A stretch of DNA of 64,000 nucleotides from Phaeodactylum tricornutum CCAP 1055/1 (GCF_000150955.2 NC_011683.1:558001-622000); one strand, 5' to 3'. Numbered from the stretch's first letter, positions 20,201 through 33,414 are shown. Notes: generated from the letters alone by a model not told the origin. A program made the numbers and translations.

Positions 20201-23200
20201 GAAAGATCGTAAACTGGAGCTGCAACGCCAACCCGTACTTCCCTCGATCGTCGGTGGACTGCGTAATGAATTTCATGCGCTTGAAAATAGCACTATGCAG
20301 GATAGATCCCATGAGTCCAATCGAGTTTTAGAATTCAGCTTCGTTGCTCCGCTTCTTCGTCTACGATTCCTGAATGATACTGATGTTTCGTGTGCAAGAG
20401 CCAAAACACCAATTCAATTGGTGGATTTGGCTCTTCGTGGAATCGAAGGTCGTATTCAGAGCAAGGTCACTGTCAACGCAGAGCCCACTTTGCGGTGGAC
20501 AGCCAAGATGCAGTCTCTTGACACAACTGACCTGTTCCAGACGGCAGGAGCTCAATTTTCGTTTTTGCTCTCATCGTTCCCGCCTGATATTCGGTTCACC
20601 AGAGGAGGAAAGAGTGAGAGTACATTGTCGGCCGCCGATCTAGTATCGTTTGAGTATCGTTCACAGGTACGATTGGACCATTCCAATTCTTCCGAGTGTC
20701 CGAGGGACTCGCTTTCTGTTGTTTTCAATGAGTTGTATATTGAATGGAACCCTGAAACTCTTGCAGAAATTCAGCGCTCGATTAAAGTATCCGGCGAACG
20801 TGAGGACGAAATCACCGAGGAAAGCTGCAGTTCACAAGAGGATGCATTTTTCGACGCTGAAGAAGACGATTTTTTTGACGCGGACGCCTCTGTCTCTGAA
20901 AGCGAATCTAGCTACGTCATTTCCGAAATCGCCTCGTCGCGCCAGTCCAGCTTTTCGGAACCTTTGAATTATGAGTTGGAACGCTCGCAATTCGTTTCTC
21001 CTCTTAGGACAGCCATGCCGCGCTTTCTCGAGAGTTCTTTCGGGGATTGGGCTTCTGCTTGGTCTTCAAAGATGGAAAGAAGCTCAGATTGTTTCCATCT
21101 GAAGAAGAAAAAGCTCTTTGAAGTTCGCTTCAGCTTGTCAAAGCTTCGGGTTAGCTTCAATAAAGAGGTTAGACATCGCAGAGTTTTCATTGCAGAGATG
21201 GACGGAACCGAGTGTCGCTTCGTCACACGTGAATCCGGAGGTTCTGTGACACAAGTAACAATCGGAAACCTGATATTCACCGATCCATCTAGCGCGGACA
21301 ATTCCACGCTGTACCGTGAAATTTTGGGTCTCAAAACTGATGTCTCATCTCCAGTCCATGGTCCTTCGTCCCTGCTTGAGCTCGAACTTGCCTTTAATCC
21401 GAGATCCAGGCAATACGTGTTGGACGACCTCAATCTATCCCTTGAAAAATCATATAGGGGTCCTGTGATCATCGACTCTTCTAAGGGATTGCAACGAGGC
21501 TGTGATCTGGCAGTTCGGGCACGATTGAGCCCCATGAGATTTGTATATCTTCAGCAACTTTGGTTTGAAATCATTGATTATTTCTTCGAGGGCATCGTTG
21601 GCTACGAGGTTTGGGGAAGTACCCGACCACTACCAGTCAGCGCTTTAGCAGTGGAACCAGTTATTCAGACGGCAGATGTGATGTCTTTCACATCATTGAA
21701 TGTTGAGCTTCTCTCTCCTGTTGTATTGATCCCAGTCACGTACTGCTCGACAGATTATCTTCGTTTCGATTTTGATGCTATTCGAATCGCGAACAGATAC
21801 TCTTTTTCCCACATGCGCCATAATATTACTGGAGTGGAGGCTACTGACTCTCACAGTCAGTGGTTCAACAATTGCACTATCCGGATGGAGAATCTGAAGC
21901 TCCAGAGCTGGTCTGGAGCGGACCTGAGTAATCTCCATGAGTCGGCTAAAGCATCAGTTGAGATTGTAGTTAATTGGCCTGTGGGGCCAACCGCGCCACT
22001 CAACACACCAAAATGGAAAGTGGACTGCAATTTGGACAGCGAGATTTGCCTTTCCTTGGGAAAGGACGACTTTTCTGTGCTTCAAAATTTGTTGTCATAT
22101 AATGTCGGAGAGCAATCTCGTCATCTTGACGAATGGGAAGCCCTTCAACGAACCCCAAGGCTAGCTTTAACGGGGTTCAACAGGTCTGTCCTTGTTCATT
22201 TCGCCTACGACAAGAAAGATGGAACTCCAACAACATTTGAAGTTGAAATCAACACCCCCGGAATCAAGATGATCATAAGCGATGATACATCTCGCGAAAT
22301 CGCAACTGTGAGAGCGTCCTCTATCTGTTGGTCGTACAGGAAGATGCCAGACAGCATAACTCGGCAACGAATATCCTGTTCCCTCACTATTTTTGGTATG
22401 GTTGCGGGATATGAGACTCCTATGCTGTCTGCCCGACTTCACAAGGCTGAACCTGAAGAGGAGCTCGCTTCCTTGATTTACTCTTCAACGTCGTTTCCGG
22501 GTGGAAACAACGAAAAGGTACTACAGATTGCAAAGCCTTGTATTTTCCTTCGCTATCGTGAATGGCGAGAATTCGGAGCATTTTTTCAAGGCCTTAAGAC
22601 GCCAACCTTCTTGTCTCCCGATCAAGGTATACAGGTCGGTGATCGCTGGTACAAGATTGGAGAGCAGTCGCCATTTAGCCCAGTGACGCGTGCGCACCCC
22701 CAAGTTTTTCAGTGGGCGCCACGGTCCGAAGTGGAATTGGAAGTGGAACGAGAGCCCTCGCCAAGTCCTGTTTTTTCCTTTCGGTTCCTTTTGGAAAGTC
22801 CCTCCCTTGCGATAGGATCTACAGAGTCGCTAGTCCTTGCGATGAGAAGTATTGACTTTTCCCATCTAGGAGAGGAAGGGAAAATAAAACGAGAATTGTG
22901 TTTCGATGAGATCGAATTGACTACGTCGAATAGCAAGACGGCTAGTTTGGGTGGCTACTCGTTGATTCGTCCATGGCGCATTAACGCCAGCTCGGTTGGC
23001 TGCAACGGAAAAGAAATTTGCAATTGCAACACCCACGAGTTCATCATCACTGCAGATGTTCTGAGGGCTGAGGCGGCCTTTTCTGAAATGCTTACAGCAA
23101 GTGATGTTTGTTTGAGGCTTCAACAAGATATTGTCAATTATTCTGTCCCACAGTCTCATGCGTCATCACTTGGTGTACAAGAACTCAAGTCAGAAGGCCA

Positions 23201-26200
23201 ATTGAGGGGGCTTCCCAGGGAAGGAGGCATTACGTGGGAGGTTGAGTGGAAGGGATTGACCCTCGTTGTGATCGACGACACAGGAAGGCACTTTGCAAAC
23301 ACGCAAGAGCTTGTATCCCTTTCTTTGTCTCACCTTACTTGGTGCAGGTGTGATAGAAAGGCGCTTGAAAGGTACTGTAAAGTGGAGGACATCGTTCGAT
23401 TAGGTGGTCTCGACCTCGTTGATTGCCTCCAGTCGACAGATTCACCTTTCAGGTCGCTTGCTCGCCTATGCGCTCCAACGCGTGGGCAACAACTTTCGGA
23501 CAAATCCTCTACAAGTATGAAAGTTGTATCTGGACTTTCTGATGGTGAGCAGCGCCGAGCTGATTTGATGTTCGATGATGTTGAAGATAGTAGTTTGCCA
23601 GCCCTCGAGCTCAAATGTGTGCAGCTTGGAAAGAGCCGTGAATACTCTGTCGCCGTCGATTCAGTACTAGTCCAGTACAACCCGTCAATCATTATTGCTC
23701 TTCAGCGATTCTTAGGACGTTTCACGAAAGAAGTCAGTGCGAGAACAGGCATGGTTATCGACGAAGCTTACTCTGAAAGCGACGCTATCGAGACTGCCAC
23801 TGAGTCAGGCAAAGATCAGTGGGACTCCCTGCAAGCATCAATAAATTTCCGGAATCTGTCTGTTACGTTAAACAAAGAGCACCAAGGTCGTAGTCTTGCC
23901 CGGTTCGTTGTCCAAACAGGGCGTCTTGACATTAAAGAGACGAGCCAGAGGACTGAAATGAGTGGTAGAGTCAGCAAATTGACAGTCGCCGACGTGGATG
24001 AATCGAGTCTGAACCGCGATTCGATCTGTGAGGAAAACAGAAGGTTTCTGAGGACTTGCCACAATCGAGACTTTATTGTATTCCGTTTTCGAACATTTTC
24101 AAGTCGACAGCTTCTGGAGACAACTGGAAAGTCAGAGATTCCAGGGTGGGTCCAATCCCAGCTGGACCGCGACACTCACATTGATGACTTTCTTGAAGTA
24201 GAAGTCGCCAGCATTGAGATTGTATATCTATCGGAAAGGTCAGAAGAGCTTCTTGACTATGTAACCAATGGACTCCCAGGTAAAGGTATGGGATTTACAA
24301 CACGAGCGGCAAAAGGGTTTGTCGAGAAGAGAATCGCCAAACGCAGCTTCTTTCAATTGCAAGTGGAATCACCAATCATTGCGATACCCAAAAGTCCGAG
24401 GGAGAGGGAAGGAGTTCAATTTGGCGGTAAGAGAGACGGCGCTCTCATGAACTTGTCTAGTTGGTGATTTGCACTTACAGTTAATTATGAAATTTTCTCT
24501 CACAGGCGATTTAAGGCTACAGAGTTGGGTTGAATCAGATCGATCAGTCCGGCGTTCTTCACTTTCTATTGAAGACTTTTCTCTATTGAGCTACGACGAG
24601 CGTCGACTTGAGGAGAATATTCAAATTTTTTCACCTTTTGATCTCACCGCCCATGTGGAAAGAAGTCCTAATTCGATAAATGTATTGGTCGATATGTCAA
24701 GTGTATCTGTGCGACTCTCCTATACTGATTTTTCCCTGATCGCTCTTGTCCTTCGCCTCAATATCAACCGACGTCCCGATAAGAAGAGATGGGATAATCT
24801 TGAGGTCGCATGGGAGAAAGAGGTAGTTGATGACCGTTCTCGGCATTTTTCGAGAGAAGTTGCTTACAGCACGCACGCTCGTCGCGTCAGATATGGTGTT
24901 GTTAGGGGATCGAGTAGTACTATGGGACAGCAGTCAAGGGTAAAGGTTCGGTTAGCTGTTGGCTCGCTTGCTTGTATCTTGCATCGCAATGATTTTTTCA
25001 ATGGAGAATCGACGAATTTCAGCTACGACCTCGCAGTGATGACCTTGATTGGCCTTGAGATTGCCACCACCAGCTGCGGCGACGACCACCATACATCTGC
25101 GTCAATAAAAAGTTTTGATCTTCGTGATTTAGGGGATGCCGGTCGGCGAGCGCGAGAAGTCATGGAGGGGACAATTCGAGCGCCTTCTTTGCATTCGACG
25201 ATCGTCAAGGGCTACCACAGCGCTAACGTCAAGGAAGAGTCAGCAACACAAATTGTCGTCTCAATCGATAAAAAGAAGCATGACGCGAACTCAACAGGCG
25301 ACTGCTCGATGGAGACAATTGTCAGTATTGTAGTAAATTTCCTGAGTATTACTGCCCTTTCCCGCCCATTGCGAGAACTAGGAGAGTTTTTTGGCTGCGC
25401 TTGGCCGTTGTCGGGTGGCGTGAACACAGCATCACTACTGGGCCAAGATAGAGTATGTCAGGAGGAAGATGATCATCAACCACCTAGTCGAGGCTCTTTG
25501 GACCTCTCAGCAAGACTTGTTCTGTACTATCCCCGAGTTGTTTTTATTTCGGACGAATCTGTGACTTCGTCGAAAGCCTTGGTTCTCAGCGGGTAAGTGC
25601 TTTGTTCGTATATACCAGTGTGAGACATTTTCCTATCTCACTCTATTCTCATTATGACTAACAGACTTGCAATCGTAAATGGAATTGTAAAAAAGAAATC
25701 TACAACGAGCGAAGTAAATCCGGAAAATTCTTTGAAAGAAGATCTTAAGGTCATCAATGCTGATCTTCAAAATTTATCTAGTCACATATACGCCAGCGTG
25801 AAAGATGCTTTCGATGGGCATACTCTGGTGGCGTCGGGAGTGCCCTTAATTCTCCCGTTGACTCTCGGAGTGGATGTCGAGGAAATAAGATCACGCGACA
25901 CCATAAAACGAAACTACGGAGTTAGCGTCGAAAAAGTTGCTGTTGTCGTTGGTGCTGAAGATCTCAATTTCGTCTTGGGACTATGGCGCGAATGGCCAGA
26001 AAGACAGGTTTCCTTACTGGATGACATTCCAGGACATTGCTATTCGGTCTATTTTCACGAAGAACTACTGGGATTAGGTTTACGCAAAGATTCCGGTCAA
26101 ATTATAGTCGAATCAGCAGGTGACTCCCGTGTTTCCATTGGAGATTCTCTTTTCGCCGTGAATGACAGAATACTGACAGACAGCGACAAACGATCGCTTT

Positions 26201-29200
26201 CTAACGTGGTTTGTCGCCTTCGGGCGGAGCCGCGTCCCCTAAAGATGTCTTTTGTTGGGCAAAATGAAGTAAAAAGTGGAGAACCCTGTATCGACGGTTC
26301 CATCTGTGGTGTTACGGAAACTGCGGTAAACGTATCAATTTCTGTGGCAACATTCACCTTGATTGATATAAAGACTCCATTGTTCCGAGGCGAACTTTCT
26401 AGCATGAGAAATCAGTTTGGTCGACTTCGAGAAAGTGGCCTGGTTCAGGATTCTCTTTTAGTTTCTTTTGCTCTAGGTCTCGATTTCTTCAACACGAGAA
26501 ACCGAGAGTGGGAGCCTGTTCTGGAACCTTGCCTCCTCTCTGCATCGCTCGAGGTTGCCGATACTCGAGGGACATCGAGCAGCAAGGAGATGACGATTGA
26601 GTTCGGCGACAAGGTCACTGGTCCGATTTTAGTCAACGTATCCGATGCCAGTGTTGCCATATTCCAACGTGCTGTAAAAAGACTTTTTGGGGGACGATAT
26701 AATGGCGGTCAAGATGAGGTGCGGGATGAAGGCTATTTTACGAAAGCGGCATTTGATTTTGCGCTCCGGCAAAAAAGCGGCACTGATGGCTGTTCTTTGG
26801 AAGATGGCGCAAATCGCTGCCCCACAGATCAACTTGAAGAAGTATTTCCCAATACGCTTACAATGAGGAATTTACTGCCAGTTCCAATCGGCTGGAGTAT
26901 AAATGTTCTAAAGAGCGGAGACTCTACAATAAGAAATGGTGAACTCGGTGAAGACAATACTCTCGCTTCTGGAGAAAACGTTGTGATTGAGACTATGGAC
27001 GGTAACGTCGCTGAAGTTCGTTTTCGCTACTTTAATTGGTCGCCGTGGTATCGTTTGTCTCTTTCGAAATATTCGACGCCAGAAACATCCCCGGTGCTCA
27101 TTAAAACATTGCTTGGGCCTCCTATAGTATTTCATCTAAGGACGGTGTCCAATGCAGCGAATTGCTTGGAGCTGACCGTCTATGCTGAGCTGTGGCTTTT
27201 GAACACGACCAGCCTCAACATTAGCTTCGGGGCATCAAGAGAGCAGTTGATCGGTTCTTCTTGCAAGAACGAAGAAAATTCGAGCAAGCCCGAATCGACC
27301 GCTTCAACAGCGGCGGAGGCCGCTCTAAAGGAAATAAGCTCCCTGTTCGAAGGTGGAGATGATGGGATTGAAGCGCATTCTTACTCTGAGACTTCGCTCG
27401 ATATTATGCCTATGTCATCGCAGTTCGGCTCCTCCTTGACAGAGGAAACGTTCGAATACATCGAAGTACACGAGTCCTTGGTCGTACGACAATGGTGGGC
27501 AGGGGAAGAAGCTGAATCTCTCCGATACGACATCACTTCGAAAACTGGCGATGGTGAAGATTGGCAATGGATTGACGACACGTGGGTAGGTTGACAACGT
27601 TTCGTCGATCTTTGCTAGTTGTCTGCGTGTGCTGACATTCTTTTTTACCTGACATTTGTGTAGATTGTAGACAAAAGTGGGAAAAGCGTGCAGGGATGGG
27701 AGACAAGCCCCAATCTCTTCGGCTTTTGTCGGACCTTTAATCCAGCGCATCGGTTTCGGAGACGGCGCTGGCTACGACAACGTCGTACTGCACAGCAGTT
27801 TGTGAACGCATTTCACCAACCTCGAACACTTTTGGATAGCTATTCAGACACTCAGAATCGAAACGAGATGTCGAAGATAAAAGTGGCTTTCAGGGCCGAC
27901 GGTGGGCAGTGGAGTCTCTCCTCCAGCATTCCGCGGGATGGAACGGTGTACGGTGCAGTTCGAGTGCCATCAACGAGATGGCCACACATTTCAAATAGTG
28001 ATACGACGTCAACGTATGAGCTATGCTATACCGTTTCGCCTCTTGATGGCCCCTGGGGAGTTGTGTCGAGGGTTTTAGTTGTTACCTCTCGATTTTTGGT
28101 GCGGAACCTGTCAAAGCGAATGACATTCCAAATAAAACAGAGCGGTGTTTCTGACTCGAAAGCGGCGGTCCTATGCATTGGCCCGGGTGAGACGCACCCA
28201 TTCCATTGGGCCTCCTTGCATTTACCAGAGTTAATCAGTATTAGACCCGCGGCGAAAGATGAGACTCTTTCGACCTACAGATGGAGCGGCGGATTTGACC
28301 CTGTTACAATCGGGGCAGTCCCCATCCGGGTTCGGTTGAAAGATGGCTGCAGAGAAGAGCAGCATGTATCGTCTATTCAGCTCGAAGTCGAAATTAGACC
28401 TAAATCAGGTGGGACCGGAATAAATTTGTCTCTCACGGAAGAAGATGTAGAAGCAGGTCGGTCACTCTTTCGTATAGAGAATCATTCCCCTTTTCCGATT
28501 TGGTTGTCGCAAGATGGAATCATAGCTCAAGGTGGCAACAATGACGAGACAAAGGAAGGAGATCTTCTCCGCCCATCTGACCTCATGTCATTTGCCTTGG
28601 ACGTCCCTTTTCGTCAAGGGAAGTACCACAACAGTCGAGCTGTCACCATGGATGAGTTGTTTCGAGTTCGTCTCGGACTAGCTCCACTGTCTACACGAGA
28701 CGGAATTGAAACAACAAAGGTAGTTCCCTTTACAATCTATGGAGCAGCTGTTCGATTGAATCCATCCAAGCTCCTCAGTCTTACGTCTTCACTCCGAAAC
28801 GCAATGCAACAAGCAAGAGTTTTGGGTTTTGTGAGCAACGATGGACCTACCCGGGTTCTCCGATTCATGTAAGCTCACACTCTATCTCAAAGGAACAGAA
28901 TCAAGCGTTTTCTCATTTTTGCGTGTGCTTACTACAGGCTAATTCAAGTACCAAGAAATGTTTTTGCTAATCCGTTCGGGGATGATATGCCTTCACCTGT
29001 CTCAAAGCTTGTTCAGACGTCGACCAGTAGATTTGCCAGAGAGATTTTAGGTGGTGCGATGGAAGCGGATTTACTGTTGAAAGAAAATAAGTCCCCGACT
29101 GAAGCGGAGGCTGCTGCTGCTTCCAGCGTTTTCGAATCAGACTCTGAGACAAGACCCTCTGGGAATGACAATCTGTCAAATTTTACTCCAAGGCTAGCAA

Positions 29201-31107
29201 CTGTATCGTTCAGACTTTCTTTTAGTGGATTTGTCGTCAGTCTGATTGATTCTGCCCCGACCGAGATTGCCGTAGCGACTTTTAAGAATTTGAATGCTTT
29301 AGCGACATGGAACACGCAACGCACGACGGACTCAACGATTTACGTTACAGTTGAAGATTTTCAGGTCGATAACATGATTCCTAACGCCCCGTATCCAATA
29401 GCGATTGGCCGCGACGAGTGGAAGCAAGAGGCGAAATCCTCGATTACCAAGCCGAAAACTCCTTTACTGGTGATTGGGCTTTCGTTCGCTCCCCGTCACA
29501 AATCCGAGATCATTTGTCTTAAGTCAGTGACAATTGCCCCGCACAACATTGCCGTTCAAGTTGATCTTGCCTTTCTGGTTCGCCTACAGAAATATGCTCT
29601 CGATTTGAAGGCCCACTTTCAACACCAAAAACAAAGTACTGACACGAAATTTGATTTGCCCGACTTGGCAAAACTTGTGCAAGAGGCCGAATTGACTTCC
29701 ATGGGTGGTGGTGGGAGGCAAAAGTTCTATTTTGGTGGTCTGACAATCTTGCCTTGCAACATTCGCTTTTCCGTTGCCCCAGCCCGTGCTTTGACCTCAG
29801 CACAAGCTGCAGTGGAAGGAGAGGAGGCTGCCGCGATTCACCAAGCTGTTCGAAAAGGAGATGTTCGTCTCGGAAATAGTGATGGTTTACTGGGTGTCAA
29901 AATTGGTAGTCGCAACGCAACTCCGCTGGCGGTCGTGCGCGGTGTGTTCAAGAGTATCGTCGTAGACGCATTGCTTCGTTTGGATGGGGCGTCGTTGAAC
30001 TTAGCAGGAGTATGCCTCCGTAACCATGTTTCGACGTCATCTCAGCTGTCGACCCATTTGGGCGCCCATTACCTGGCATCTCTGCGGCAAAATGTACCCG
30101 CTCTCCTTGCCTCAATGGCTGCTTTTGGCAACCCACTAGGCTTGGCGCGTAGTCTCGGCGATGGCGTTAGCGATTTTGTGCTGGAGCCCGTCAAGGGGTT
30201 TCAACGAAGCGTACAAGAAATGGACGCAACCTATCTTATGGACGGAGTCGCGCGTGGAACTGTCTCATTGGCTCGGCATACGTTTAGCGGTATTGCTGAT
30301 TCTGCCGCTTCCATTACGGAGACCTTTTCAAAAAACATGACCGTCTTGACGTTGGACCGACGGTACGCCCAGAAACGGGACCGTGGAGAAAATTTGCGGC
30401 ACCAGACCGACATCAATGTCGCCCTTGGGCTCGGTAGTGGTGTACAAAAGCTCGCCTTGGGCTTTGTGGAAGGCGTGACGGGGGTGGTACAGGCTCCTAT
30501 GCGTGGGGCGGAGAAACGCGGTTTCGAGGGCTTTGCCAAGGGTATTGGCAAAGGATTACTGGGTTTGTTGGTGAAACCTGTGATTGGACTATCGGATGGT
30601 ATCACGGACGTCATGATTGGTGTGAAGGGAAGCATGGAAGGGGCCGGCGGGCCGCACAACGTACCGCTCCAACTCCAAATTCGCCCTCGGCGCGCTTTTG
30701 TCGGCTCCAAACGGGTGATGAAATCATATAGCCCAGCCGACGCTGCGGCTCAGGCACTCATGGAACGCACGCGATTGGCAGGGGAATTTTACTTTGGACA
30801 CGTAGACCTGGGGGATCGTGTAGCGCTGTTGAGCGTACGACAACTGCTCTTGCTTGGTCCGAGCGGCGAAGAGATGCTCTTACTAAAATTCAAGCACATT
30901 GCTAGTCTCGAGTTCCGACAAATCCGATCAGCACAGGGGGACGAAGGTTGGGGTATAATTGTGATGTTGAACACGCCACGACGCAATCTAGCGGACGTTG
31001 AAGTGATCACGTGCCGAGAAGAAGGTCCAGCAGTGGAATTGCGAAAGTTAATAGAGCAGGCCATGGCACAAGGTGCTTTCTTGCCGGCCATTAAGAAATC
31101 ATCGTAA
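17235..31107 (+). CDS. Giant VPS13/chorein-family lipid-transfer protein
   Basis: Bridge-like protein that moves lipids between membranes at contact sites. Five exons: 17235-24426, 24506-25592, 25665-27585, 27664-28868, 28938-31107. Four 69-79 nt GT-AG introns all keep frame; 4,524 aa in total. The start is the chorein N-domain (MFERFLTEALTNHFGHLIAN, then LVLKDLKLRPDAL and HLELRIPWK). Long beta-rich groove repeats follow, with acidic FFDAEEDDFFDADAS near residue 1215. Exon 3 holds a PDZ-like segment (LGLGLRKDSGQIIVESAG, RVSIGDSLFAVNDRIL; about residues 2885-2960). Spanning exons 3-4 is a dysferlin-like stretch (DWQWIDDTWIVDKSG, GWETSPNLFG, FRRRRWLRQRR; about 3359-3440). The C-terminal third has the VPS13 C-region (SLGDGVSDFVLEPVKGFQRS, AKGIGKGLLGLLVKPVIGLS) and a PH-like end (GEFYFGHVDLGDRVALLSVR). 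Family secure; insert domains probable. Confidence 0.93.
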
Positions 31108-31242
31108 CGCACCGGAAGCTTTGGATGCTGCCGAATTGCATTGCGTGAATTTTTCGGGTACCAATTACTGCCTCGAGTGAATAACAAAATTTAGAAAGGA
31201 GTGTTGGGATAGGAACATACTATGCTTTAAGCTAGCTACTAG

Positions 31243-32010
31243 CTAACCGCGATTGAAGCCTCCTTTTCCGTTGGGTGAATCGATGCGAATGACCTTAACG
31301 TTGAACAGTAGGGTTCGATCGACCCGGGGATTTTCAAGGACAAAATTCAGGGCACGGTCTCCGGAAAACGTGGAGGGCTTGGGACCGACCTTGTCGTGCG
31401 CCATATCACCGGCTGGATAGGACAATGGACCAAACGGAACGACGATTTGTCGGACACCGCCCGGCTGTAGACCTACCAGTCCCCCTTCCAAGCCTTTGAC
31501 CATGGTTCCCGATCCAATCACGGTGCGAGCGTAGTCGATTTCTTTATCAAAGGCACCACCTTGTGGACCTCCCTTGGCTTGGAAAGGCCTCCCAAAGTAT
31601 CCAATGGTGTATCCACTCCAGTCGAAAACGACTCGATCGCCGGGCTTGGCAGCTTCGCCCTTACCAACCGTCACGTCACGGTAGGAAAAGCCTTCCGGGC
31701 TCGTCACAAAATCATCGTACTGTTGGACAAATTTGGGTGCATACATGCTTGCGTCTTCGGCACGCGCGACCCGTGGTTGTGCGGAAGACGCGGCAGCGGA
31801 GACAGAGACAGTACTCAGTGCGATCAGTGTCTGCCGTCGGGAAAGTAATTCGTCGTCGGAGGAGGAAAGGCCGGCACGGAGCACCGAGTGTTCTCGTTGT
31901 GCCGAGGCGCGCGGGAGAGCGCTTCCCCATTGTGCAGTGTGCGGAACCAATGCCTGAATCGGCGTGATACAGCCTAGCAGTAGAATTAGTACTTGTGCTG
32001 GAGATGACAT
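31243..32010 (-). CDS. FKBP-type peptidyl-prolyl isomerase, thylakoid lumen leader
   Basis: Proline isomerase or chaperone of 255 aa. The leader has three parts. First a signal peptide (MSSPAQVLILLLGCITPIQA, then LVP at the cleavage site). Then a Ser/Arg-rich transit region. Then a twin-arginine lumen-targeting signal, SRRQTLIALSTVSVSAAASS, ending ARVARA-like at AxA. This predicts passage through the plastid envelopes to the thylakoid lumen by the Tat route. The FKBP fold covers residues about 105-250: YRDVTVGKGEAAKPGDRVVF, DWSGYT, GSGTMVKGLEGGLVGLQPGG, RQIVVPFGPLSYP and a closing TLLFNVKVIRID. Plant lumen holds many FKBPs, which assist photosystem assembly. It lies head-to-head with another lumenal FKBP gene. 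Family secure; location inferred. Confidence 0.9.
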   Translation of the reverse strand: MSSPAQVLILLLGCITPIQALVPHTAQWGSALPRASAQREHSVLRAGLSSSDDELLSRRQTLIALSTVSVSAAASSAQPRVARAEDASMYAPKFVQQYDDFVTSPEGFSYRDVTVGKGEAAKPGDRVVFDWSGYTIGYFGRPFQAKGGPQGGAFDKEIDYARTVIGSGTMVKGLEGGLVGLQPGGVRQIVVPFGPLSYPAGDMAHDKVGPKPSTFSGDRALNFVLENPRVDRTLLFNVKVIRIDSPNGKGGFNRG

Positions 32011-32445
32011 GGCCTTGCGTCTACGGAAAACTGACCTTGTTGGAATTGTGAGAGCACGAAGTGATGTTTTGGTTCCGGTTCGACTTGACTGTCAGAGTGT
32101 AGATATGGCACGTCACTCACGGGCAAATTCAATCGGAGGCCTGTGAAAGTGACTCGGCCGGAAAGCGAGAGTGAGAGGGAGGACGATGTTACAGTACATT
32201 TATAGTTGACACTAATACGAGACTTTTATATCCTATCAAAATACACAAAGTTAGAAATACGATGCAAGCCCCAAAAATCAAATTGCACGAATCCAATGGT
32301 TTTAACAGTACAGACGCCATTCATGGAAAAGATATCCGATTCCGAGGCGCAAGGCCTGACAACCGACTGACATGTGAGAAAAGACAAAGAACAGATCCAT
32401 AATTACACAGTATACCGCCAAATTAATCTTTCATTGTGTTTCACC
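32011..32445. promoter_or_regulatory. Shared promoter region of two divergent FKBP genes
   Basis: 435 bp separate the ATGs of two FKBP genes transcribed away from each other, so they may share control elements. No specific motif was identified by eye. Confidence 0.45.
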
Positions 32446-33414
32446 ATGACGACCCCCCGTTTGTGTTTGACGCTCGTCCTTACGTACGGCTATATTATTC
32501 CCTTGACGACAGCATGGACGAGCCCGTTGCCACTTTTTGGAAGAGATACACGCCACGGCCTTCGGTGTTTGGATGCGCTGCCCCCAGCCGCCGTTGAGGA
32601 GCTCGGTGAGGCACCGACGGCTCTTTCGCGCCGGGACTGGTGCCGACGCGCATTCGGGGCCGCCAGCGCACTCGGGATTACCGCTATTGTCCAGTACCCC
32701 AATCCTTCCCACGCGTTGGTCAAGGGGTCCGAACCGCCACCGCGTACCAAAATGAACGACGGCAAACCCAAGTGTACCAACGTGGACGAGTGCCAAGCCC
32801 AAGCCGAGCTGCGCGAACAGCAGCTCCGAGAGGAGGCCGCCGCCAACGCTGTCCCCATTAGCACGACTTCCGGAGGTATCCGCTTTCGGGATCTTATAGT
32901 TGGCGACGGGACAACGGCGAAAGCCGGCGACGAAGTTGTTCTGCACTACAAAGTATTGAAACTCGGTAAACGCAGTTACGACGGCATTTCGGGAGAAGGC
33001 ACCGTCGTTTTTTCGAGAGGGTACGGGCTAGAAGACGACGAAGCTAAACCCGGTGACAAGAATTTTGTCACGACGCTAGGCTCCCTCAGCAACATTGGTG
33101 CCGTTAACGATGCCGTTCCCGGCATGCAGACGGGTGGGACCCGTCGCTTTGCGATTCTACCACCCCAGGGATGGCGCAAACCGTCCAAGATGTGTGACGG
33201 TGGACCGGGTGGTAGTGGTTCGGGTGGAGACTTGCGGACGGACTACGTTATTGTACCTACCGCCACCATGGTGGACGCCGAAGTCTGTTTTGATCAATCG
33301 AAACAACCCTTTCCGACATCGTACGGACAACAACGCCGAATGGCGCAACGCTTCGATCAGAGTCTCATTATGGAAGTACAGCTAGTTGCGGTCAAGGCGG
33401 GAGGGAGCCTATAA
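32446..33414 (+). CDS. FKBP-type peptidyl-prolyl isomerase, thylakoid lumen leader
   Basis: About 322 aa, single exon. The ATG at 32446 was chosen because it opens a signal peptide (MTTPRLCLTLVLTYGYIIPL, then TTAW at the cleavage site); the frame upstream has no other ATG. A transit region and a second twin-arginine signal follow (SRRDWCRRAF, then GAASALGITAIV and SHA), again predicting the thylakoid lumen by Tat. The FKBP part (residues about 150-318) has GIRFRDLIVGDGTTAKAGDE, VVLHYKV, VPGMQTGGTRRFAILP and a final IMEVQLVAVK. Compared with a plain FKBP it has a Gly/Ser-rich insertion (GGPGGSGSGGDLRTDY) between the last strands. Its divergent neighbour is a second lumenal FKBP of different sequence, so this is either an old duplication or a regulated pair. 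Confidence 0.88.
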   Translation: MTTPRLCLTLVLTYGYIIPLTTAWTSPLPLFGRDTRHGLRCLDALPPAAVEELGEAPTALSRRDWCRRAFGAASALGITAIVQYPNPSHALVKGSEPPPRTKMNDGKPKCTNVDECQAQAELREQQLREEAAANAVPISTTSGGIRFRDLIVGDGTTAKAGDEVVLHYKVLKLGKRSYDGISGEGTVVFSRGYGLEDDEAKPGDKNFVTTLGSLSNIGAVNDAVPGMQTGGTRRFAILPPQGWRKPSKMCDGGPGGSGSGGDLRTDYVIVPTATMVDAEVCFDQSKQPFPTSYGQQRRMAQRFDQSLIMEVQLVAVKAGGSL

